From assembly GCA_910574455.1 (NCBI GenBank), contig CAJSYZ010000003.1, positions 5,431,088 through 5,495,087 of the forward strand: a DNA stretch of 64,000 nucleotides. Reading direction: 5' to 3'. The notes under the pieces were generated by a model that worked only from the letters and a program-made list of their open reading frames with translations, made no database searches and was not told where the DNA came from. Below, piece by piece: positions 1 through 10,256 of this stretch (the stretch's first letter is position 1; each line of letters starts with the position of its first letter). Origin of the DNA: Trichaptum fuscoviolaceum. Its lineage: Eukaryota; Basidiomycota; Agaricomycetes; Hymenochaetales; Trichaptaceae. The translations under genes and the position numbers were made by a program.

Positions 1-3000
1 CGCTCAATCCCACCATTGATGTCTCGACTTATGTACATAATCAGGCTTGTCGTCGTGCCGAATGTTTGCAGAGAGCGAAGGAAAAGAATGTCTCGTCATT
101 TAGGTGAGTAAATAGTATACCTGTTTATGCGTGTAACTGATCAAGCTTGGTCGTTTTTTAACAGTGAATCGAAGGATCACATTGATCTGGTTGACAAGAA
201 TATGCCGTATCCGTTTAGTGTTGTTTGTCAGATCAAGCAACTTAGTTCGAGCATTACGCAGAAGACTCCAAGCGAGCCTAACATATATATGGCAATGGAC
301 AAGAAGTCCTTCGAATATCAGGGGTATCCTTTCAAGATAGCGGATTTGAAAGAAAGTGGGCCTAAGTACATGGAGGCGCTCGAGACTTCTTACCGTAGAT
401 GTCTTCGCGGACACAAATTTCCGGAATACGAGGCAACAGTGACTATGGTCCTTGATAAGGATAATAGTGATGTCACAATTCGCGACGACACTCGGGAAAG
501 AAGAGTAGGCTACTCTCCGTTCACAGACGACAAAGGTCCACTGTCAATCTACGGAGACAATCTTCTAACAGCCTTTTTATTGGATGGACAAACTCGACGT
601 CAGAATAAAGATGACGGTACTGAAGTGGACACCTCAATCCAGGATGGCGCTGTTGGTAGTGGCCGAATGACTATGGATAATGACTGCGGAAATGAATCAG
701 ATTGCTCAAAAGCATCAGGAGATATGGGCAAAGTGGACGAGGAATCGCGTGACGTTGCCTTCTACAATCAAATAGTCCGAGTCACTCAGAATGGAATCAT
801 GCAATGGGACTTTGTGGAGTTGTCGAAATGGTACTTGGATGCACTGGAGTTTCAAAAACGTCTTTTATTCGGGATACAGGCGTTTGGAGGTCCTAGTCGA
901 GGTGCTGAATTGGTTGCGCTCTTGATACGGGTGTCGATTGAAGGCGGTATTGCTGTAGGATTTCATAACGGGTTGGTAATGATCATACAGCGATATTTGA
1001 AGACGAGGAACTTGACAGGTTCTGATGGGATGGCCATAAAGTCTTTCGGTCCAGGACTGGGTAGATACTTGATCTATCTCTTGACTCTGGTACGGCCGAC
1101 GGAGGTGGCGCTTTCGAACGTGTACTTTGGTTCTGATCAGAAGACCACAGCGAGGACCAACTATGAGAGGTTTTTATTTGTTGATCACGGGAAACTATTC
1201 AGTCCAGAGAAAGTGTCAAAGGTTATTAGGACACATAGCAAGATGTTTTTTGGCTGGGAGTTAGGTCCAGTTGATCTTCGACAGATCACAAAGTTTCTCT
1301 TGACGAATGTGCTTGAAGTGCGTGTTCCTGGTGAAGAAGACAGTATCGAGGACGAAGAACAGGCTGTGCACTATATAATGGGGCATAGAACACGTACTGC
1401 GAACAGACATTATGCAATTACCAGCAATTCTATTGCGTCAAACGAGCCGGAGAAGATTCGTCTGTCGGAGGCAGTTAGTTTGCATTGCAAGTGTTCTATG
1501 GTATCGAATCTTCAGCAATATTGCCGTCAAACCCAAAGACTGCGTCAAATAGTGATTACTGTGCCGGTGATATGAAACAGCTTTTAGCAGAGTTCTCTAA
1601 GGTTTGTTTGTTATCCTTTGGAAGATGATATTGAACTTACTGTTGCACAAATTGGTGATTAGAACATATTGGTGCGAATGGATCTTAAACTTAAAGATTC
1701 GATGAGGTCATATGTTACGGATTCTCTGGTTCCGGCAGTCAGAAGCATGGCCCTGGATGTTGCAATAGCTGGGAGGCTTCAAGACGGTCGAAGGACAGAT
1801 ATCGTGGGTGGGTCGAAAATGGTGGACCCAATTTTTCTACGCGCACTCTCCGACCTATTGGGACAAGACAATGCATCATTTCGTTCAGTCTTGCAAGCGG
1901 ATGCAGTTGTGCATGCGGTGTCTAGTCGAAAGCACACTCTAATCGTCATGCCTGTAGGTTCAGGGAAAACGTTGCCCATCCTAATGTCCGCGGTTATGAA
2001 CAAGGACCAGATAACGGTCCTTATTGTACCGCTTTCGTCTATGGTGTTGGACTTGAAGGAGCGTCTCTTAAGATACAATGGTCAAATCAAGTTTGTTGTT
2101 TATCCGGACAATATCGATAAGCAGGAATGCTTTATTTCTGATTGTAATCTTCTCGTCGTCCATGTCGATCACACACTGGGAGAACGATTTAAGCAGATTA
2201 TGGGGGGTCTGTGTCGTACGGGTAAGGTCAGCAGGATCTTTTTAGACGAGGCGCACCAGGTCATTCACGACTTCAGCTACCGACATTCTCTGGAGCAAAT
2301 ATCATTCCTCACAACATTTGGCGTTCCTGTAATCGGATTAACTGGTACTATGGCAGTTCGAGCTATGGGAGCGTACGCTGCACGGATGGGATTGCCATTG
2401 ACCTCTTTGGCCTGTCTTCGGGCCCCTAACTCAGTTCCGGCCCCGTTGAAGATAGCTTTGCGTCTTGTAAAACGTGAAAGGGACATGGATTTGGAGCTTC
2501 AGAATTTACTATCGATCCGTTTGGAGGTCGGTGAACGACGAATTGTGTTTGTCCAGACCGTTGCAGATGGAGAACAGATAGCAAAGACCCATGGTATTAA
2601 CTGCTTTCATGCAAAGCTCCCCTCTCATCTAAAAGAAGAGTACCTTTCAAAGTGGAAAGACGGGGATGGTGTCCACGGTACGATAGTTGCAACGCTAGCA
2701 ATGAGTCTGGGAATAGACTATCCACATGTTAGGCATATTGTTCACTATGGGCTTCCCAGAACTGCAGTCGAATACTTGCAAGAATGCGGGCGTGGAGGAC
2801 GTGATGGCAAGCCTGTGTTTTGCACTGCCATCTTCAATCGAAGTCCAAATCCTGGGGGAGCCCTCGAAAGCGATGCCGATCTTGGGGGAGAGTACGTTAT
2901 GAACACCCTCTTCAATTTGCAGGGCATATGTCCACGGATGGTCTTGACTCGTCATTTTGATACGTTCGCTATGAATTGTGCTTCATTACCAGGTGCGGTT

Positions 3001-4793
3001 TTATGTGAGGTGTGTGAGAAGAGGAAGGTTAGTTTGTCAGTGATGACTGTGCTTTTTCCATTGATGTTGACGTGATTGAAACAGAACACGAATGAATATT
3101 TCGAAAAGACATTGCCACTGGATAACCTGAGCGAGGAAGGTGCTAATGAGCTTCGCAAAAGAGACAGCAATTACCCCGCCTTGGATTTGAAGAAGTTGTG
3201 TGTGGAAAGACCTGATTTGAGTGTTGCGGACGTATTGGACTCGCCGTCTCATATGGACAGCTTGCAGGAACAAAGGTTAAATATGCTGTCTCAATGTGCA
3301 AGCTTGGTTGAAGGCAGTGTCGTAAAACGGGGTCGGGAACCTGATGACGTTAACGACGTTCGGAATAAGCGTGCTAGGAAATCAAATGGAACTGAGGAGA
3401 TAGGAGTCGATAGTTCGCGCGGCTGTACAATGAAGCGAGTGTTGCAGATTGAAGACAATTCTGATTCTGGTATGTGTGCTCTATTAACTATGGCTATCGT
3501 GTATGCTAAGAACGTGATATCGCAGCTTTCTCGAAGAAAACATTACGAAATGGATTGCGAAGCAATTTCTGTGGAGATCCTCCATTGATTCAACGTCAAA
3601 CTTCTTCACCCGTGAATTATATTAGGACTGCGTCTCCGGAGTTATCGTTTGACTTTGGTGGAGATTATAGAAACGGTCAAGATAGTTCTCATGACAAACA
3701 TGCTCCTTCACCTGGATCGCTGCGGATGGGAGCAAATTCAACCCCTCATGTGACTGACGATAAGTCGAAATGGATTCAGGGATATGAAGACCAGCAAATA
3801 GGGGATGTTGATAATTTTGGTGTGTATAAGGTGTAAACTATTGTGAAAAACTGTGCTGATGAGATTCTTTAGTTAGGACGAGAAATACAGAGGGAAATAG
3901 ACCACGGAATGAATTACGGGCTAATAGCTTTCCGCTGGAAGGCGAATTCACTTCACCCGTGAATCATATTAGGACTGCGTCTAGGGAGTTATCGTTTGAC
4001 TTTAGTGGAGATTGTGGCAACGGATCCGGTAATTATTAGTTAGTTTTCTGATTTTGCAATTGTTATTCTGACTATAGAATCAGGTATTTGCAGTTCGAAT
4101 GTTTCAAGTTGCGATTCAAGACGTCCGTTGAAGTCTAACAGAGGAGTTCACCCGAATAACACGCAGTACTTTTCGTCGCCTTATTCTCAAAGTTCAGGGG
4201 CAAGTGCTTCCCCAACTGTATCACAAATAGGGAAGCATGGTACTGCGATGTTGGACGGCAAAATGAAACGAATGCAGTCAGTTATGAACTTCCTGATGTT
4301 GTGCAGGAGCGTAAACAAATCCGCGAAAGGAGGCTGTGTCGTGGAGTTGTTCCTTGCAATTACTGGTCTTGGTCGCGACATTGGTGATATAGTTGGCCAT
4401 CAAGATCCATACGATTGCAGCTCAAGAGTGCTGAAGTCGTATAATTACAGCGACTTTCGAACTAAATGGCATCGTCCATCTGGGTGTTGCTATAAGTGCG
4501 GTTTACCTTACAAAGAGCCGTTTAATCATCCAGATACGAGGGGCGCGAAATTGAAAGATTTGCCATGCGAAGACGATAAAACGATAAAGCCTTTATTGTT
4601 CCTAATATGGAATAATGTCGATATCCGAAAATCTCTGGTTGGGAAGGTGGATCCTAGTAAGGTATCTTCTACTGATGATTTAGATGGTTATCTAGATTGG
4701 CTAGACCGTCGAAATTCAAAGGCAGACATGAGAAAGTCCTTCAATCACATGGAGCTTCTGTATCATCTTTCTTTGTTGAGTAATGGGGTTTGA
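1..4793 (+). CDS. Tyrosine-recombinase-like region fused to RecQ-type DNA helicase (5' end outside window)
   Basis: A long multi-exon gene already in progress at base 1. Introns I can place: 104-164, 1602-1662, 3028-3084, 3470-3525, about 3820-3872 and 4029-4083. The part at 165-1475 resembles a decayed tyrosine recombinase: SRGAEL near 895 (arginine box), VDLRQ near 1270 (HxxR-like, first His missing) and GHRTRTANRHYA at 1381-1416 (His and candidate Tyr). The join between about 1475 and 1601 is unresolved; an intron or frameshift is needed. Exon 1663-3027 is a RecQ-type SF2 helicase: Walker A VGSGKT (~1955), DEAH (2247), motif III LTGT (2338), motif VI QECGRGGRDG (2779) and a Cys-rich tail. 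The C-terminal module has a CYKCGLP cluster near 4490 and ends at 4793. Fungal telomere-linked helicases and transposon-borne RecQ genes look similar. Helicase identity is firm; the recombinase call is an inference. Confidence 0.78.
3600..4022 (+). repeat. Two in-frame copies of a ~25-residue segment inside the helicase gene tail
   Basis: The segments at about 3600-3676 and 3950-4022 encode near-identical peptides built around SPVNYIRTASPELSFDF and SPVNHIRTASRELSFDF. They lie on successive exons, so this is probably an exon-level duplication in the low-complexity linker between the helicase and the C-terminal Cys cluster. Confidence 0.75.
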
Positions 4794-5006
4794 TGATGTT
4801 GATGTTTTTAGACAATTGATGATATTAGAATTAATTATTTTTGATCGCATTCAAGTTTGCATATGTATATGTAATTAATGATTTTTTTGAACGGAGTGTG
4901 ACTGATGAATAAAAAAGTCGATAGAATGACACATAATCTCTATCAGTTATCGTAGGAAGGAATGGTGTGGTTGTTTTGTGCGGATCTACCTGCTGCTGTG
5001 ACATCT

Positions 5007-5830
5007 TCATTTACTCCTGTTACGTCTCCTATCGCGTCTCCTATTGCGTGGGTAACACCGTTTGGTGTTGACTTTAGTGGATATGTTTGACTGGTGTGTT
5101 GTTTCCGCAAAGCGTTGGTTGAAGGTGCTATGCCATTCCTGATCTAAGTCGAGACTTATTCCTGACTCGTTCCATATCGAATTATGTGTGAAATGAACGA
5201 TGGAGAAACGATCTCCTCCATACCATGGCAAAATACCATGCTCGAGCTTGGCTCCGCGAAGGACGACTGCATCCCCTGGTTTGAATTGGATGGTGAGTTT
5301 GAGTTGGGGGAGATATATCTGACCACCATGTGTAAATGAACCCAAACAAACGAGGATTTGAATTGCGAGGGGCGGGTCGGTTTTGTCTTTGTGGAGTGGG
5401 GTTTGTCTATTGAAGATAATGGAGCGGCCTTCGAATTGAAGGGCGTCTGTTTTTGCTAGTGTCTCAGTCATCGGGTATTTCTCTGTGATATGCTGATGCA
5501 CCAGTCTGAGGCGTTGATAGAAATGTGGCGCAGCAAGGTCGGTTATGCAGTTAACCTTGTGTGCAAGTATCTGTGTATTCGCTATGAACTGCATCACTGC
5601 GGATAATGATGAACCAGTACGGATCATGTCTGAGGATGGGATTGCAGGTTCATGCTTTGCCGGGGGTGAGTTTAATGACTATACAGCTGTAGAAATGGAT
5701 ACCCACAGGGTGTCCTACTGCGTGCCATGCCTGAACGAGGTGAAGTGCTCCTTGAAGCTCGCAGTCGTCGTATCTGTAGGATGATTGTGCATCGCGAGTG
5801 TTTTTGTCACAACGCTTAGCAACTTTCGGT
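5007..5830 (-). CDS. TET/JBP-family 2-oxoglutarate/Fe(II) dioxygenase
   Basis: Minus-strand gene. The main exon, 5627-5007, carries the double-stranded beta-helix signature: HKD (an HxD iron pair) in the segment QTPLHKDKTDPP, then KPGDAVVLRGAKLEHG with the distal iron His, followed by GGDRFSIVHFTHN with the Arg expected to bind 2-oxoglutarate. An upstream exon at about 5790-5660 encodes LVQAWHAVGHPVGIHFYS; the splice joining it is not fixed. TET/JBP enzymes oxidise 5-methylcytosine or thymine in DNA. In Agaricomycetes they are expanded and often sit beside transposons. The gene converges tail-to-tail with the recombinase-helicase gene and stops about 210 bp from its stop. The C-terminal tail is Arg-rich. 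All expected catalytic residues are visible, so it may be active. The start codon is uncertain. Confidence 0.8.
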
Positions 5831-7172
5831 TTTGCGGCTCGGCCGAGCTCAATGACTTCAGTAGTGTAGGCTATCTAAGAATATGTGGATAAGTTACGAT
5901 TTATTTTCATGAGATAGAACATGCATACTGTCTCCTGAAGTGAGAGAAATTTGGGAAGGGACATAACTAGAAGGTGTCCTTCTCTGTCCCAACCCGAATG
6001 TGCCTTGCCATCTTTCCATTCTATAGGATTTTCTTGAGACTCTTCTTCTTGAGATGTCTGTGAGATGGAGAATGAAGAAAAAGTATCTAATAGTTTGATT
6101 AAGTATCTATATCTGATAGTAACTGAAGGTAATACGTTTCGCTTCGCAGGCCCGGTCATGTAGCCTTTTTGGCACTTCTCCGTTCCGATATTGTTTCAGT
6201 TTTTTTTGTAATCTTTGTAATGTTTCAGTTAATGACTGGTTAGAGTGTGATAAAACTGACTCCAATTCTCTTTTTGTTTTAAAGCCGAAAGTTGAGATTC
6301 TATGGTTACGGTGATTGATCATGCGTGAGAATGTCCTCTGGGATGGATACGTTGATTACCTTTGGATATTAGGATCCTTGTTGAGCTTTATTTTTATGCT
6401 GTTAGTAACCGTCATACTCGTAAAAGAAAATAGTGGGAGAGTTTGTGGTGAAAAGATGATTGGAATTTTTGTCGGTGTTATTAGTGAGACGATTTTTTCT
6501 TCTCGTGACACTGCCACTGCCAGCGTGGCTCAGGCTGCAGTGAGTGGAAGCGTGAGCTTGAGTGCATGTGATGTCTGACTTGAATCAGGGACTCGTCTTC
6601 ATAACGCCCTGAGGGGCTGTGCTGACAAGCAGTTAGTGGCTGCGAGTTCCTCACAGCAGAGCCCGCTACCCGCCGATGGGCGTGAAGTTATTGTAAGAGA
6701 AAGAAAAGAAAATCATTTTTACATACAGAAGTCTATTATTATCTATACATTTGAATCCTTCGCCAACTTCGACTGCCCGAGAAGGTGGCATGTAAAGTAG
6801 ATGTCACCCTCAGCAACCGACACAGGTCTATGACTGTCAGTCACGAGCAAGCCAAGATCCCATCGCTACAGATGAGCTTGAAATTGGGAGGTAGATGGTC
6901 GCGCGGGAATATGGAAAATAAACAGAAGCACCTGATTGGCAGAAAATGCAGTAATCTTTTCGCAACTTTGTGCACTGAGGTTGAGACAGCATCAGTAGAG
7001 ATGAGGGTGATGGAAGAAAAAGATTGCGCACCTCGTAAATGTGACATTGGGTACGACTACCCTTTGATCAATGCATTGATTGTCTCCCTCTCCTCAAACG
7101 TCGCCTTGTAGATTTCTGATTGAATGGCCATGCTGAGGAAGCGTGTTCCCTGACTGACCAGTCCGTCACATG
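5831..7172. other. Stretch with no supported gene
   Basis: Only short overlapping reading frames without recognisable domains. The one element seen is a short repeat at 6625-6672 whose second copy lies at 8444-8492. Confidence 0.5.
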
Positions 7173-8074
7173 CTATTCCAGATCTCTGACCTCCACCAAG
7201 ATGTCCCCACAGAGCTGTGGCCGGTACGGTATTCGAGACGAGAGGGCCTCCGGGTATCGATGCATATAGAGCTCGGCGAGCTCAAAGATCGAAGTTTTAA
7301 TTTGGGTAGGGAAAAAGGGAGTCGAATCGTCGGGATCACCGCGCATGTTCTCGAGGTCCCAAGCAAGGAACTTGGCGAGCAGTCTCTGCTCAGCGCCAAA
7401 GAAAGCGGAGTGCAAGTCTTCAAAGGCGGGAGGCAGATCCTGGCACGTCAAGTCGTAGAAGATTGACAGAAGCACGACCTGACCCTGCGCCATCGCTTCA
7501 GTTCCCAATCCATTCAGAAGATTGGTGGCAGTGTGTTCGAAGATTTGGAGGAAGGTGCCCGAGAAGCGGCTCAAAATGAAGTTGATTGTCGTGTAGAGCG
7601 AGTCCGAGCATATTTCAGAACGCCAAAGCGCGAAGATCGAGTGGGCAGCTTCAAAAACAGAGACGTTTGTTGGATAATTTGCAGCGTCGGGCGAGAGTGA
7701 AGAGACAAGCTGATTGACGAGATCTGGCCATTGCTCGGGGAAATCGTACTTTGCGACAATGGACACGGCCTCCGCAACCTGCGCTCGCAATGTCTTGTCC
7801 GCTGGATTAGAAAGCGCGATCATTGCAGGATCCAGCTGACCCTTCAGCTGCGTCTTCTCTGCGTCTTCTCTGCGTCCGCCAAAGGCGAGTCCTCATACTC
7901 CCATCGCCGATTGATCGTGTTCTTGAGATAGACGCTGGCTGCGAGCCACACCGAACGGTATTGGGAGACATTGAGTATGAGCTGAAGGAGGAGAGCAAAG
8001 AAAGCGGAGAGCAAGTCTTCAAAGGCGGGCGACAGATCCTGGCAGGTCAAGTCGTAGAAGATTGACAAAAACAC
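7173..8074 (-). pseudogene. CSE1: Exportin-2 (CSE1/CAS) N-terminal fragment, rearranged
   Basis: The minus-strand translation gives LAASVYLKNTINRRWEYED (near 7900), then IALSNPADKTLRAQVAEAVS and KYDFPEQWPDLVNQLVSS, the N-terminal HEAT repeats of the importin-alpha export receptor. The 216-residue open frame 7823-7173 is clean, then ends about 200 residues into a protein that is normally near 950. Upstream, at 7848-7878, an 11-bp unit (TGCGTCTTCTC) is tandemly repeated and shifts the frame. Further upstream, the true N-terminus is replaced by a copy of an internal segment (8000-8074 duplicates 7401-7475). It is therefore a truncated, rearranged copy, not a functional karyopherin. Confidence 0.82.
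7401..8074 (-). repeat. 75-bp segment of the CSE1 copy duplicated at its 5' end
   Basis: 7401-7475 and 8000-8074 share the core CAAGTCTTCAAAGGCGGG and GTCAAGTCGTAGAAGATTGA with few mismatches. The first lies in its proper place in the coding frame (FYDLTCQDLPPAFEDL). The second is fused upstream of the N-terminal LLQLIL segment, marking a rearrangement breakpoint. Confidence 0.85.
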
Positions 8075-8360
8075 AAAATATTAGCAATGTCATGAACATG
8101 TAGGATAGGTGAAAGAGGAGTCAAAAAGAAACTCACAAAGACGCGTTGCCATTAGGAGTGTTAATATGTGAGTCCGACATACAAGAAAGCCAAGAAAGAG
8201 ATTAGGCCAGCGTTGGCGACGACGGCGAAGACGGACAAGCTGCGCGTGGCGCAATGTCTCAGATTGCGTCATCACTGGCATTAGTAATTTAGTCCATCAG
8301 AACCTTCGAATGGAACGCCTTCCTTAAGAGGAAGGAATTCCCTTTCAAGTTACAGGCAGT

Positions 8361-9801
8361 TTCACGTGACCTTTTGACTTTTGGCGGGCGCGGCGGACAG
8401 TTGCATACCCTAAGAATACCCAGCGACCCAAGGGGTCGCGGGAACAAGCAGTTAAAGGCTGTGAGCTAACTCACAGCAAAGCCCGCTACCCGGGAATGCG
8501 GTTAGAGCAAGAGTGAGAGAGAAAAAAAGTTATTTTTTAAGCACACATACAGTACAGAAGTATTATACACCATACTCTTGCTGCCGCAGAGGCATCTGCC
8601 ACAGGAACAGTGCCATTGTGAGTAGCTGCCCAGCTTTCAGTAGCCGCAGCTGTATCAAACATCAGCGTCGGTGGAGGTACAGTCACAGTGTCTTCAGGAT
8701 TTCCCCAGCCGCCCGGCACATGGTCTCTTCACCATTCGTGCCTATGCCTTCGTCATCCTTGCCTGTCCTCAACGCAAACCCATATTGCAGCAGCGGCAGG
8801 CCAAGACCAGCACAAGCATCAAGCTTCGCCCGCATGTGTGGTATGCAGGAGGTAAGTAAGGAGAAAGCCCACAAATTGGAATGAAGTAGAAACGAACATG
8901 TTCCAAGCAAATGAGAAGAGCGTGCCCGATGCGAGACCATCAATCGGGCGCTCGCCTTGAAGCATCATTCCCGGCGATAAGGACGAAGGCGCATGGGCTG
9001 TCGTCTCCCAGTCCGGCGGGATAACATCCGCCTGAGCGGCGGCGTACAATGGTGGTGCATCCTTCTCTGTCTCCTGCAGTATAACATGGACACCGTCTTC
9101 TATTGAATATGGGATGCAAAAGTAGCTGAAATAGACTCGTTAGACTACAAAGTAAAGAAGCAATCTGTTGAGTAGCAAATTAGGCTCACCTTCCACTATG
9201 GCCTTCGAGAGGCCCAGTTTCACAGTGACATTCGCAAAGACACCATCATTCCCAGTCCCGCCGCCAATGACCCGCCTTCGTTCCTCGCGCCGACTTCCAG
9301 TTAAGCAACCTGCAATACGGCCAGGGAGGACGCGGTGTGCCCACTCAAAGCCCGGGCCACGATTCGACCTTGGACATGCAATGGGACCAGCTGTGCTTGA
9401 GTAGTTCGCCCCGTGTTTCCGGCAGGTACAATGCTCACTGCACCTGATACAGTTGCGCTTGGTGTCCGCTCGTCGCCAGTGTTGGATGTCCTCACAGACA
9501 AAGCGGGCTTTGCACCGCCGCAGGGTGTAGACGCGGAGACAGTGGGGCAGCTACTGCTCATCACATAGGAACTGGAGGGCAACGCGCCGTTGACCTGCGA
9601 AGGGTGGATCGTCGAAGGCTTGCGCTCGGTGCGCGTATGTAGTTTGAAGAACAGGCAAAAACTTGAATGAGTGAGAACAACTTGCTTTGAAAGGCAGTTT
9701 CGGTACCGAAAGTGCCAGTCACATGACTTTTTAAGTTTTGGCGGAGAATCGACACAGTTGCGTTTTCCTAAGGTACCCTAGCGACCCCTAGGTCGCGGGA
9801 A
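8361..9801 (+). repeat. Direct repeats (8361-8443 and 9718-9801) flanking the BSD2-like remnant
   Basis: Both copies run from TCACGTGAC/TCACATGAC through TTTTGGCGG to a small hairpin (GCGACC-loop-GGTCGC) and GCGGGAA. They are about 84 bp long, same orientation, roughly 75-80 percent identical. They enclose the BSD2-like pseudogene and may be the ends of a captured or mobilised segment. No open reading frame lies in them. Confidence 0.65.
8537..9300 (-). pseudogene. BSD2: BSD2/Ndfip-like metal homeostasis membrane protein remnant
   Basis: Minus-strand pieces in order: VIGGGTGNDGVFANVTVKLG (9290-9195); an intron of about 60 bp with GTGAGC...TTTCAG (about 9129-9190); PPLYAAAQADVIPPDWETTA (near 9040, containing the PPxY-like element); and a membrane segment MFVSTSFQFVGFLLTYLLHT (near 8880). 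Then, after a one-base frame change near 8830, it reads LDACAGLGLPLLQYGFALR. A second frame change precedes GWGNPEDTVTVPPPTLMF. Family members are Golgi/vacuolar adaptors that send metal transporters to Rsp5. The order of motifs and the retained intron make the identity good. Two frame changes argue for a pseudogene, though sequencing errors cannot be excluded. Confidence 0.7.
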
Positions 9802-10256
9802 TTTCCGCCGGTGGCACGGCGCACACTTAGGGCACTTCCAGACAACGTCTAAAGGTCAAACGGTGTCAATTCATTCAAGTCGCTGCATTGGAAGTAGGTC
9901 ATCGGATGGGCGGTGTTGGTTGCTAGTCACTTGCATTACTCACATAGAGAAACCGATAAATATTACCAACAGTGAAATCCATCGCGATGTATTTGGTCGC
10001 ACTCACTCACGAAATCTCATATGCAGTGCAAGCTCACGCATAAAAAAAAGATATAATTGTCCATACCAAAAAACCATTCACTTACAAATAACGCTGAATC
10101 AGAAACCCACGCTTCCTATGCACTGACAGTTGTTCACATATAAAGATATATTCATCTACACAATCAACTGGTTTTTCCATAAATAACAATCGATCACATA
10201 TGAGAACCTGTATCTGACCATCTCAGACATATTCCAACCAACTAAAGATAATATCC
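9802..10256. other. AT-rich intergenic stretch, nothing recognised
   Basis: No frame with domain character. It lies downstream of the minus-strand zinc-knuckle gene and may hold its 3' untranslated region. Confidence 0.4.

Larger units (their letters stand above)
6625..8492 (+). repeat. Short dispersed repeat, copies at 6625-6672 and 8444-8492
   Basis: Both copies begin ACAAGCAGTT and end with GCCCGCTACCCG, about 48 bp with roughly 80 percent identity, and both are followed by a purine-rich GAGAGA/AAAGAA stretch. They bracket the broken CSE1 copy in the same orientation, suggesting the ends of a mobile unit or two insertions of one family. Confidence 0.6.

Noticed and set aside
9760..9800. 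Hairpin GCGACCCCTAGGTCGC considered as a Helitron 3' end
   Set aside because: No CTRR terminus at the right distance on either strand, and the repeat continues past it in both copies.
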